64,000 nucleotides of DNA from Branchinecta lynchi (Eukaryota > Arthropoda > Branchiopoda > Anostraca > Branchinectidae): contig JAKZAP010000022.1 of the NCBI GenBank assembly GCA_023053575.1, forward strand, positions 17,608,489-17,672,488. Reading direction: 5' to 3'. A program made the position numbers and the translations under genes. The notes under the pieces are model-generated. The model was not told where the DNA came from. It ran no database searches and saw only the letters and a program-made list of their open reading frames with translations. Each line of letters opens with the position of its first letter. Position 1 is the first letter of the stretch. Positions 11,488 to 21,008 of this stretch are shown one piece after another.

Positions 11488-12645
11488 AATAATAATAATA
11501 ATAACACTTTTTATTTCAGCGTAAGCCATATACAACACAAAAAAATTAAAATATAACAAGCGAGTACAAACTATCTACATCATGGTGGCTCAGGGTCGAG
11601 CAAATGGCTCCATATCGGAAGATTGAAGAATAGTGGGTTTGCAGCGAACTCCACTAAATCATTCCGCGACTCCATTAGACGACAAAAAAACGATGTTTTC
11701 AACTTCCTCTCAATTTCAATAAATGTGCAACAATGGTTCGACACAAACGCTTGGCTGATGCTAGCTCGGAATTGTAGCTTTGCTAACCGACGGAAAACAC
11801 GCTTATAACAAGCTTCTAGGTTCAAACGTGATCTTTTCGTATGGTTATACACCAGGGGTAACGCGAAAAATGAGTAGCAGTACGTCCTAAACAAATGCAC
11901 TTTAACAGCAAGATTCACGTCATTAAATTTCCAAATTAGGACGTTCCCCCGCTTACATAGGCTATGGGTAAGTTCTAAAATATGGCAATCATCCCGCATC
12001 TTATTACTAATCCAAAAACCTAAATACTTAAACTCTGAAACGTAATCCAATGTACGCATAGAAAGCACCACCGGAAGACGGGGAAGATCACATCCGCTAG
12101 GAAGCAGAGCCATTGCTACGGTCTTTTTAACATTGAAAATGATATCAAAACTAGTTGCATAATGATCACAAACAGCAAGAAGACGGTTCAGTCCATGTAC
12201 CGAAGGCGAGAGAATTACCAGGTCGTCAGCAAAGAAAATATGGTTAAAGCACTTGCCACCGATGAAACACCCAATATCAGCAATTTTCAGCTGTTCGGAC
12301 AGACGGTCAACATAAACGGCATACAACAAAGGAGATAAAACCCCACCCTGGCGTAAACCATTCACCAGTGAAAATGAAGAACTAGAAGCGTCCCCCCACT
12401 TCACAAAAAACTTCTGATTCCTAAACCAAAAAGCTAGTAAACGAATATACTGTGCAGGAATACCTCTTCTAGCTAAAATTTCAAGAATTTTACTGTGATT
12501 CACACGGTCGAATGCCTTCGTTGAATCTACAAAGCAAACAAACACTGGCGTAGAATAAAACCAAAAATATTCCAAAACGAATTTAAATACAAAAATCGCA
12601 AAATCTACACCATGAGAAGCTTTAAAACCAAACTGGTAATCACTT
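11488..12645 (-). mobile_element. LINE family T, copy 1 (5'-truncated)
   Basis: Contains the longest reverse-transcriptase frame of this family plus a 3' UTR (11507-11579) ending in (TTA)n at 11488-11506. The upstream boundary is near 12645, where another ATT-type repeat begins. The 3' UTR wording (GTATATGGCTTACGCTGAAA) is found again at 48.41-48.44 kb and defines the family's 3' end. Confidence 0.85.
11580..12640 (-). pseudogene. Reverse transcriptase of LINE family T
   Basis: Open for 331 residues from the first Met (12575), and further upstream without a stop to about 12640 (QFGFKASHGVDFAIF), so the true start is lost. Motifs in order: AFDRVNH (residues 21-27, first catalytic Asp nearby), LRQGGVLSPLL (74-84), FFADDLVIL (114-122, catalytic FADD), NVKKT. 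Then the thumb region YLGFWISNK and the C-terminal block CKRGNVLIWKF. The endonuclease and N-terminal part are absent. RQGGVLSP plus FADD points to the CR1/L2 group; the exact clade is my inference. The frame has no stop inside the RT region and closely resembles the copy at 42.2-47.1 kb, suggesting recent activity of the family. Confidence 0.85.
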
Positions 12646-12735
12646 GTTCTAATAATAATAATAATAAATTCTTTACTTCCTTTTCTAGCTGTTAGCTATT
12701 CGGATTAAACTTGATTGATTGATTGATTGAATGAT
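12646..12735. repeat. (AAT)n and (ATTG)n simple repeats
   Basis: ATAATAATAATAATAAAT at about 12650-12667 and GATTGATTGATTGATTGAATG at about 12713-12733. Each resembles a LINE tail abutting the palindrome to the right. Confidence 0.6.
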
Positions 12736-12741
12736 TTATAA

Positions 12742-13479
12742 GTTACCCCGGCAACCGTCGACGGTGATTTTGGGTAGTTGATCACTGGTCAGGCGCTTAC
12801 GTGGACGGGCTAGGAATACGCAGTACGAGTAGCAATCAGAGGCGTTACTAGTCAAAATGTTTGGGGGGGGGGGACGAGGCATTTACCGAGTGGCTGGTAA
12901 TTTTTACCGGCAACGACTGTTTTCAACAACAAAAATTACATTTATGAAAAAAACCGACTGATTTTCAGAAAAGTCCACTGATTTTCAGATAAAACGATTA
13001 TTTTGACAAAAACTCGACTAATTTTCAGAAAAACCGACTGTTTTCAAAAAAAAATCAACTGTTTTGATGAAAAATCGGGGGGAGGGAGGGGGGTCCTCCC
13101 CCAATGCTGTCGGCCAGTCGGTACAAAATAACCGAGTCGGCGCGAAGCGCCGCGATTCTTCGTCAAAACAGTTGATTTTTTTCATGAAAACAGTCGTTTT
13201 TTCTGAAAACTGGTCGATTTAATAATCGTTATCAGTGGACTTTTCTGAAAATCAGTCGTTTTTTTCAAAGATGTCATTTTTGTTGTTGAATACATTCGTT
13301 TTTTCTGCAGAAAAAGTCGGTAAAAATTACCAGCCAGTCGGTAAATGCCTCGTCCTCCCACAAAAAAAACATTTTGACTAGTAACGCCTCTGACTGCTAC
13401 TCGTACTGCGAATTCCCAGCCCGTCAACGTCAAGCGCCTGACCAGTGATCAAATCACCGTCGACAGTTGCCGGGGTAAC
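12742..13479. repeat. 738-bp palindrome: two family C MITEs head-to-head with inverted flanks
   Basis: Left arm: GTTACCCCGGCAACCGTCGA then TIR CAGAGGCGTTACTAG at 12838. Right arm: CTAGTAACGCCTCTG at about 13378-13392 then TCGACAGTTGCCGGGGTAAC ending at 13479. Both the MITE copies and about 95 bp of their flanks are inverted copies of each other. The centre (about 13075-13100) is G/C-rich. Arms differ by scattered substitutions and small indels. Confidence 0.8.
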
Positions 13480-13849
13480 GTGTTAGAACTAAAAAAGATC
13501 GGGAGAAATCAGCCAAGTGAAAGGACTTTGTCAGTAACTATAAAAACACGTCAGGGGTCTTATTGTGAGTATGAAGATTCAACTGTCCAGGACCACAGTT
13601 TTTTGCCTTCCTCCACTCTTCCCCCTCTTTTTTTTCTTTTAATAACTTAAGTTACACCATGCAATGCACCTAAGCCTTCAGAATAGTCATGCCGCGACGC
13701 TTGATCATCAACTGGCTTGTCCGAGACCTCCGAGCCGCGGCATAGTATTATATGCCGCTTCTCTCCGGTCACGGAGAATTGGACTAGTAATGGATGTTAG
13801 CCCACGGCCACTCTAGCCGTTCTATTACAATATTTAAAGCGGGCCACAA
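13480..13849. other. Intergenic, nothing recognised
   Basis: T-rich tract at 13626-13640; otherwise nothing supported. Confidence 0.3.
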
Positions 13850-14307
13850 AAAATGGTATTTCTACCACATACACAATGCTAACCATCCCTGCTGTCACTT
13901 TGAATGTTTAAAACCACTAAAAACACCGTAAAATAATGAGCAAATTAAAAACCCCCACCAAATTTCCTAGGTTTGAAATAACTCTGTCTGGACTAAATCT
14001 CAGCCGATTATCTCGGACAGCTGTTATGGCACGTCGGGAGCCAAGGGTCAAACTAATAATTTCCATCTAATGCTCCAACTGTTTATTACAAATACAAATA
14101 AATTAAAAAACCAAGACCAGTGTGGTACCTCTGAAGACTTATCAATTAGGTCTTATAATTCTTTGCTAATCAATCCTGGAAAATCTCGTCATCTAGAAAG
14201 GAAGACATTCGGCGTGGGTTTTTTCTCGAGCCGAAACAGTAATCGGCAATCGCGTTCAGTTCAAAATAAACTTGTGGCATGCGATTACTAAGATAAGGTA
14301 AACAGAA
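13850..14307 (+). repeat. Direct repeat H, copy 1
   Basis: About 460 bp matching 25880-26375 in the same orientation: GGTATTTCTACCACATACAC through ATCAATCCTGGAAAATCTCG. Differences are scattered substitutions and small indels. The only frame (14070-14291) is not conserved between copies, so I take it as non-coding. Confidence 0.7.
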
Positions 14308-14481
14308 TGTTTGGATTAGGACTTTAAACCAATACTCTACTCCCAAACTCTAAGGACCGTTCAAGCTTACGTTTAAGGCGCAGAGTTCCTGAATTGTTTG
14401 GATTAGGACTTTAAACCAATACTCTACTCCCAAACTCCAAGGACCGTTCAAGCTTACGTTTAAGGCGCAGAGTTCCTGAAT
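14308..14481 (+). repeat. 87-bp tandem duplication
   Basis: Two head-to-tail units (14308-14394 and 14395-14481) beginning TGTTTGGATTAGGAC and ending GAGTTCCTGAAT. They are nearly identical (one T/C difference seen). The 25.9-kb H copy shows a single similar start at its end. Confidence 0.85.
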
Positions 14482-14827
14482 TGTACTTGCTATCTGCGAA
14501 TATCTGTGGTATAACTTTCATCCCGCCAGGCTTGCTGTTGTAAAAATTAATAGGAACGGGTTCTATTTTCTGTGTTCAAAGTTATACGTGACCAATCACA
14601 GCGTGCCTTTCCGTCACGTGACTGTTAAAGAAGAAAGAGAGAAACGGACAAGGAGAGATACTTGTAATATAATTGAAACTGAATGAGCTCTTTGAATGGA
14701 AAGTCAGTCAGAGTAAACTGTACAGCTAACTGCGTTTTGACAACTACAAGCTTTTACCTTATCTGAAATAATTACTGCAATCCTAGTAGGCTCAAGACTA
14801 AATCGAGAAATATACACGGGTTCGACA
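14482..14827. other. Intergenic, nothing recognised
   Basis: No frame or repeat supported. Confidence 0.3.
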
Positions 14828-14835
14828 GACACAGC

Positions 14836-15166
14836 CAGAGGCGTCACTAGCCAAAATGTTTTTTTTGGGGGGGGACGAGGCATTTACCGACTGGCTGGTA
14901 ATTTTTACCGACTTTTTTTGCAGAAACAACGACTGTTTTCAACAAAAAAAATGACATTTTTGAAAAATCGACTGATTTTCAGAAAAATCGACTATTTTGA
15001 CGAAAATTCGACCAATTTTCAGAAAAACCGACTGATTTCATGCAAAAATCAACTGTTTTGACGAAAATCGCGGCGCTTCGCGCCAACTCGGTTATTTTTT
15101 ACCGACTGGTCGACAGCATTGGTGGGGGGGGGGGGGCACCCCCCCCACCCAATCGTAACGCCCCTG
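14836..15166. mobile_element. hAT-type MITE family C, intact copy
   Basis: Ends CAGAGGCGTCACTAG and CGTAACGCCCCTG. The 8-bp TSD GACACAGC is perfect at 14828-14835 and 15167-15174. The interior has CGACTGATTTTCAGAAAA-type short repeats, a GCGGCGCTTCGCGC palindrome and G/C runs. Non-autonomous. Confidence 0.88.
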
Positions 15167-15174
15167 GACACAGC

Positions 15175-15944
15175 AACAGATATTATACTGAATTTGAACA
15201 AAACCGGTCGAGGCTGATCTAAAATTCCATATTTCAGGATGTTCAGTATCCCTAAAGTCATCAAAGGTTAGGTTTTCTTGGGACTCATTGCCAGGCCTGG
15301 GCTCCGTGTTCTTAATGTTTGCATATGTGGGCTTGATTTTCAAGTTGAACGGAAGAGGAGGATAAGGCTTACAAGGCGAAGTATTTATATTCATGTTACA
15401 ACACAAGCGTGAACAGCCCTTAAAGAATTTCTTTAGCACAACACGAGAATGCCCTCAACTTGCAGCTCATGTTTAACCAAAAGCATAATACAGAACTGAA
15501 AACTCCAACGCCTTGTTTGCTTTTAAGACCCGCACGACCAAGAACTGTTTTTGAAGGGCTCCTTAGATATCATCTGTTTGGGTAACTGAATCAACATGAC
15601 TCTCAATAACCAGATGTCAGCTTACATAGAGACTGTAAACATCCGTGCAGAACTTGTGTTTATTTACTTTAAATAAGATGTGTCAACCTATTTTGCTGTG
15701 TAAAAGAAGAACGCCCTTAAATTTGCAGATCGTGAGAAAGGTAGCACTGTATCAACAAATCGGTGAAGCTATCCGCTGTTTATGTAACTGTAACGGCATG
15801 ACTGTCCACTTTAGAAGTTTGACCGAAAACTTGACCGATGACAGTGACGCCTTTCTCCTAGATTTATAGACCTTGGCTTCCTAGATTTTTACCAGAGCTC
15901 CACGAGGTTCGCTTCTAAACTTTTACGTTCAAAGTATGTTCGGT
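15175..15944. other. Intergenic, nothing recognised
   Basis: Several short frames occur but none has a motif or repeat match. Confidence 0.3.
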
Positions 15945-17600
15945 TAAAGCCTCTGATTCAATTGGGCCGAAACGGTGGGAGACACCATCATTTTCCAATG
16001 GGCCGGATTTTAACGAACACACTGTTCCTTTGTTTTCCCCAAAATCCTCACGGTAGCCAACGATATTCACAAACTACTTGAACACAATTCACTCCTGAAT
16101 GTCAATCCGCCATTGATAATTAACTATTCATTGATCTCCTGACGCTGGTCAAAAGACTACGAAAACCTTCGAGAAGATCGAGTGGCGTGTAAGAGGATTA
16201 AAACAACTAAGTACATCGCACTGTGGCCGTTTAGATGGGGATCGACTAAAAGCAGGAAAGGAAAGGCAAGAGAAAAGCAGGAAAGAATACTAAAACCAGG
16301 AAGGGCAAACTAAAAGCAGGAAAGAATTACCAGGAATCGAGGATTCCAAAAACTGGCAAGCCTTTCCTCTGTTTAGTATCCGTGAGGGGTCGGCGACTTC
16401 CATTTGTTAAAGTTCACCTTTTCCTCCTTTTAGTATTCGAAAAAACTGGCAAGCCTTTCCTCTGTTTAGTATCCCGTGAGAGGTCGGCAACTTCCATTTG
16501 TTAAAGTTCACCTTTTCCTCCGATTAGTATTCGAAAAAACTGGCAAGCCTTTCCTAGTATCCCACGAGGGACTAAAAGGAGGAAAATGTGAACTTTTACA
16601 AGCGTAAGTTGCCCACACCACACGAGATACTAAACAGAGGAAAAGCACGGCACAGCTTGCCAGTTTTTTCTAATACTAAAAGGCGAACTTTTACAAATGT
16701 TAGTTGCTGACCCCTCACGGGATACTAAACAGAGGACAGGCTTGCCAGTTTTGTAGAATTCCTAATTTCTTTCCTCGTTTTGGTACTCTCCGTGACAAGC
16801 TACTAAAACCAGGAAAGAAATGGTAGACTTGAAATTTCTTAGTTGCCGACCCCGCGCTGGACTCATGATCGCCTACCGACAAGGTACTACAAGCAGGAAA
16901 TGGTGAACTTTTACAAATGTAAGTTGCCGACCCCTCACGAGAAAGTAAACTGAGGAAAAGCACGGCACAACGTGCCAGTTTTTTTCGAATACTAAAAGGA
17001 GGAAAAGGTGAACTGTTACAAATGTAAGTTTCCAACCCCTCACGGGATACTAAACAGAGGAAAAGCTTGCCAGTTTTTCGAATCCTCGATTCCTGCTAAT
17101 TCTTTCCTCGTTTTAGTTTGCCCTTCCTGGTCTTAATATTCTTTCCTGGTTTTCTCTTGCCTTTCCTTTCCTGCTTTTAGTCGATCCCGTTTAGATGTGT
17201 CGGAAGAAGAAATCATCGGCCAGTTTGACATGTTTTGGTCTCGGAAGCTGAATATTATTTAGCTCAATTTCAGAATCTTTCAAGAAATCCCTATAACCAG
17301 TTTAGTATAATTTACGGCGTTTGTTATTGTAATCTAGTTTTAGATCCTTAATTCTTTGGACAAGAAATTAACAATTAACAAGAAAAAATAGAAAATAAAA
17401 TATTTAAAGAAATCGATAATGCAAAGAATTCGTTTCTTTTTTGCACATTTCCATATGCCTGCTGCAATAAAACATTTTATTAGATCCAAAGTCAAACTAC
17501 GATTCCATCCTCCTCCCCGCTTCCGACCCGCACCGCTAGATGACTCAGCGGTCGGATCGAGTCGCGGCTTCATCTTCATCTTATGATATAACTCCTTTAA
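15945..17600 (-). mobile_element. Family J, long form, carrying a nested Mutator-like element
   Basis: The outer parts (15945-16237 and 17189-17600) are collinear, inverted, with 3.95-4.74 kb (for example ATCATCGGCCAGTTTGACAT and the CTCAGCGGTCGGATCGA block). Both ends are truncated or diverged. The interruption at 16238-17188 splits GTTTAGATG, which is duplicated. Confidence 0.65.
16238..17188. mobile_element. Mutator-like fold-back element with internal array
   Basis: Ends GGGATCGACTAAAAGC and GCTTTTAGTCGATCCC are perfect inverted repeats continuing for about 150 bp. They are flanked by the 9-bp TSD GTTTAGATG (16229-16237 and 17189-17197). The interior is a run of related blocks in both orientations. 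Each combines TACTAAACAGAGGAAAAGC, a CTTGCCAGTTTTTTCGAAT-type piece and GTGAACTTTTACAAATGTAA. No transposase. A 9-bp TSD with long TIRs is typical of Mutator-like elements; that assignment is inference. Confidence 0.75.
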
Positions 17601-17790
17601 TTTACCGCAGAAACACGTAAAACTTCAACAAGTGCATTGGAGTATACACCCAATGCTAAGTGGGCTACACTTAGTATGATTAGGAGATGCGCAATATTAG
17701 GACTACGGACCCCTGACGGAGGCAGAGTTTTAAGGTCGTGAAAAATAAGACATTTTTGTTCAATGTGTGGTATTGAAGGAGAGGATGCGG
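17601..17790. other. Intergenic, nothing recognised
   Basis: No supported feature. Confidence 0.3.
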
Positions 17791-18090
17791 TATAGATAGA
17801 TAGATTAGTGTATTTCAAAAGCCCACGGGCCATATACACAAACAAACAAAAACAAAAATATAACTTAAACAATCAGACTCCTTCTTAACTCTAAAGATTT
17901 ATCTATGTACACGCCCACTCGAGTAATAACGGTAGGGTTACTATTGAAATTTCTGGAAGTGATAAAATCACACCCTCTAGATAAATTTTCCTTAAATCAG
18001 AAAGTTTCGGGCATCTACGGAGGAAATGGTCCAAATTTTCTTCCTCCTTCTCACAAAGTGGGCAAGCATACCTCCCGTCTGGAACCACAC
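17791..18090 (-). mobile_element. LINE family M, 3' end (reverse)
   Basis: The minus-strand frame at 17903-18088 encodes CPLCEKEEENLDHFLRRC, with the same C-x2-C-x8-H-x4-C spacing as the finger near position 190. The 3' UTR holds a GGCCCGTGGGC hairpin (about 17821-17831) and the tail is (CTAT)n at 17791-17804 on the minus strand. The nucleic-acid-binding role is inferred from the family. Confidence 0.75.
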
Positions 18091-18145
18091 TACCTCTATC
18101 GAAAACCTTCTGCCTGCTCTGAATTGGAAGGCAGTTTGCCCTTAA

Positions 18146-18632
18146 AGTTTAACCGAAAAGGGCTAGGATACTACAGTCTAGTTACCCATCACTTGTTCGC
18201 TTAAGTAATCTTGAAAACCCGATGAAAAAGCGTTAGTTTGTTTTTCTGATATTTCCAAATAATCGATTATCCCATTGTGCTTGCCGCTCTTCCCATTTTT
18301 GTGATATCTCTATGGTGCCTGGAACATTTGGCAACAATACCAGCAGCAAACGAGTAAATAAATTGTGTATCAAATAAACAAAGAAGTGTCTGCAGTCTGC
18401 AGTGCCAAAAACTAGGGCTAGATAGTGAGGTGTCTTGTGTAGTGATAGTTTAGTGATTTTCGCGGGCGAATTGTGGACGGATTCACCATGGGAAAGCGTC
18501 CACATTCCCAACGTCCCTACTGAAGACTACTGTGGACAGAATGAAAATCCCAAAAAGAATGAAATAGGTGTTGTAATAATTCAATGTATTTGAATCTAAG
18601 ATGTAAAAATAAGTTGCCTGTTCAGTTAAACT
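18146..18632. mobile_element. TTAA-flanked MITE family J, short form 1
   Basis: TTAA at 18142-18145 and 18633-18636 flanks AGTTTAACCGAAAAGGG on the left and CAGTTAAACT on the right. 487 bp, no transposase. TTAA targets are typical of piggyBac-like transposases. Confidence 0.7.
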
Positions 18633-18693
18633 TTAATTGGATCCAACGACATAAAACTTTACGGGTAGATTGAACTTAAAATAATTATTGCGA

Positions 18694-19191
18694 GGAGCTG
18701 AAAGAATTAAGAAAGGAAGTGTTTGGTCGGGAGGCTTGGGAGGAAAGGGATTTGGTTTCAAGTATGGGAAGTAAGTGTTTTGGTGAGATCCGAAGGCTGG
18801 TAGCTTCCTGAAGCTAGCTATGGCCCACCGTGAACTATTTTATAGAAGTTGATTTAAATATTCTTGCAGCCCAAGCTGACTTCGAATCATATCTGACGGA
18901 GCAAAATGGATAAGTCAGCTACATTTCATTAGAGCTATATTTCGGCCCTTCTAAGCTGGAAAATGAACTTGTCCTAAACAAGTTCATTTTCCAGCTTGAG
19001 CGGCTTGAGCCTGAAGAGGACCCTTGCCAAGAACGGCCAAAATATAGCTCTAATAAAATGTAGCTGACTTACCCGTTTTGCTCCGTCAAATATGAAGTTG
19101 ATTTTTTGGTTTGTTGTTGGAGTGTATGATATTTTGTTTTTGTTACTGTGTTATGTTTCCCGCCATTTATTGGGAATAAATTCATTCATTC
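18694..19191 (+). mobile_element. LINE family M, 3' end interrupted by a K element
   Basis: The short frame ELRKEVFGREAWEERDLV..GEIRRLVAS matches the C-terminus of family M. The 3' UTR resumes at 19105 after the K2 insertion (18856-19093) and ends AATAAATTCATTCATTC. The split is marked by the duplicated GAAGTTGATTT. Confidence 0.65.
18856..19093. mobile_element. Fold-back element family K2, copy b, 11-bp TSD
   Basis: Begins AAATATTCTTGCAGCCC and ends TCCGTCAAATAT, flanked by the 11-bp TSD GAAGTTGATTT (18845-18855, 19094-19104). The arms are inverted around 18985. The right arm carries CTGAAGA (19011-19017), a stem GGACCCTT..AACGGCC and AAAA (19039-19042). The left arm has lost the CTGANGA half but keeps GAAA. 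The long, variable TSD argues for a target-primed mechanism rather than a DNA transposase. Confidence 0.75.
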
Positions 19192-19195
19192 TTAT

Positions 19196-19430
19196 TTCAT
19201 TAGTATTTTAGTCTGCCACCACCGATCGGCTCGCGTGGAATTTTCGACCCTATCGTACTCAAAGTCCAACAGTTAGATGCCGGTCTCCAAATGAATCGTC
19301 GAGGAAGTGGGTAGGGTGGTCCTTACAGCAGGCGACAATCGGGTCGAAGTGATAAGGAAGCTCTCGCGGAATTATTGGGACACGTGCAGTCCGTACCACC
19401 GAATATATGCTCTGTAAACTGCGCATATGC
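19196..19430. other. Intergenic, nothing recognised
   Basis: No supported feature. Confidence 0.3.
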
Positions 19431-19440
19431 GCACCCTGTT

Positions 19441-19947
19441 AAATATTCTTTGAGCCCAAGCTGACTTTGAAACATTTATTCAAACAATGTTTACAACGGC
19501 TACGTCAGCTACGATTCTTCATCAGCGATATTTCGGCCCTTCTTGGCAAGGGTCCTCGTCAGGCTGTCAATCCTCTGGTTCAACTTCGGGGAAGGAAACA
19601 AACCTGTAATCTACAGGTTTGATTACAGGTTTGTTTCCTTCCCCGAAGTTGAAAATGTAAAATTTACTCTCATTGGAAAGAATTGAATTATCAAATCTAG
19701 TTTCAACCTAGCAATTGGACAAAAGTCCCTTTCCTTAAACCAATTGGTAGAAGCTAATCAAGCAGTCCACTGTTACTGGAAAGAAAGGAAATGTTTTCCC
19801 TACAGGTTTGATTACAGGTTTGTTTCCTTCCCCGAAGTTGAACCAGAAGATTGACAGCCTGACGAGGACCCTTGCCAAAAAGGGCCGAAATATCGCTGAT
19901 GAAGAATCATAGCTGACGTAGCAGTTGTAAACATTGTTTGAATAAAT
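19441..19947. mobile_element. Fold-back element family K1, copy a
   Basis: Flanked by GCACCC(T/A)GTT (19431-19440 and 19948-19957), a 10-bp TSD with one mismatch. The arms (about 19441-19640 and 19800-19947) are inverted. Hammerhead-like cores lie at 19859-19890 on plus (CTGACGA..GAAA) and 19531-19562 on minus. The right end contains AATAAA. The centre (19640-19800) is unique to this copy. Confidence 0.75.
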
Positions 19948-19957
19948 GCACCCAGTT

Positions 19958-20405
19958 AGTCATCATTTCGGCTAGTTATGTCTGGGACCCTTTTCGGATG
20001 ATTAGATCCCTAAGAAGTTGCAATCCTTCACCTTCGTCCGCCACAGACAACCGGATTCCGCCGTTCCCGGCTGAGGCGTCCTTTCGTGTTCGTCTGGCAA
20101 GCCCTGAATAAGCACGCAGCCAAGATACGTGAAGGCTGAGAATACCTTCGGTACTATTTTCTCTTTTAACTCTTTTGGAAAGAGTAACTCGGCTGTCCTC
20201 TGCCAAAACCTAATAACTAAAAAAAAATCTTTTTGAGTTAAACATTGACGGCCACTAATTCCACCACGGCAAATTGAATGGCGTGATCAGAATTTTTTTT
20301 ATCTTGCATAGTTTCTTCGACACAAGCCGAGTATCTACAAGCGCCTTCATTGTTTCCTGAAAAATCATTCGAAATGCAGTTTTGGCAGAGGACAGCCGAA
20401 CTAAC
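19958..20405. other. Region downstream of the astacin exon, no continuation found
   Basis: I looked on the minus strand for the next astacin block (a Y-D-Y..MHY Met-turn) and did not find it. An acceptor-like TTTTTCAG is present (about 20361-20368 minus) in frame with the upstream exon, but the peptide after it does not look like astacin. Confidence 0.4.
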
Positions 20406-20602
20406 CTTGTATGGCATTCCCCTCATTGAAATTTACGAAGTCGTCTCTATCTGCCCTTGACTGTTCATGGAAAACGCCCAGGGCATGCATGATCTCATGC
20501 ATGGGTTTCCCCGGACCGCCGAGGCATTTGGATCCTGTCTTGTCCGGCTGTTGGAGGGATACAACTTGCTGTCCACCCAGCCTGCCTATGAATGACCAAC
20601 AC
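20406..20602 (-). CDS. Astacin-family zinc metalloprotease, single exon
   Basis: A 197-bp exon read on the minus strand. Preceded by the acceptor CTCTCTTTCAG and ended by the donor AAG|GTTAGT, with a phase-1 start so the first full codon is TGT (Cys). It encodes CWSFIGRLGGQQVVSLQ, a short loop, then HEIMHALGVFHEQSRADRDD. This holds the catalytic zinc signature HExxHxxGxxHE with the base Glu and all three His ligands intact. Astacins are secreted or membrane-bound endopeptidases of animals that need a signal peptide, a propeptide and a downstream Met-turn; none of these is visible within 1 kb. It is either one exon of a gene with large repeat-filled introns or a stranded fragment. No inactivating change is seen in the exon. 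Confidence 0.8.
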
Positions 20603-21008
20603 CTGAAAGAGAGCATAATATTTTTTATTTTAAAATTACTTGTAAACACTTCGTATGACTTCAACTTCTGTTAAAGCACAATGGACACTTCTAATGCTTT
20701 ACTTTGTATTAAATGCTTCACAAATAAACATTTCGGACTTCCTTTAGAAGGCGCTACGAAAATCGGCCGTTTTCTTGTTATCCCTTGTCTTTACCTCTCT
20801 GGCATTTCGGCGATCCAAATCTTAGGAGCTGGGATATCGTGGCAGGAAATTCAAAAACTCCCAGCACTTGATAGAAAAGGATATATGTGAGACATCACCA
20901 AAGTCAAGCCGCAGATGCAGTTTACCTGATTGTTCCAGTGTTTCATCAGAAGTTCCATGGCTTAAAGTGCCTATTCAAAGTTTTTCTTTGTGGAATAGTG
21001 TTGTGAAG

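Noticed and set aside
19859..19890. Claiming an active hammerhead ribozyme
   Set aside because: CUGANGA, stem II and GAAA are present, but stem III and the UH cleavage site could not be assigned; reported only as hammerhead-like.
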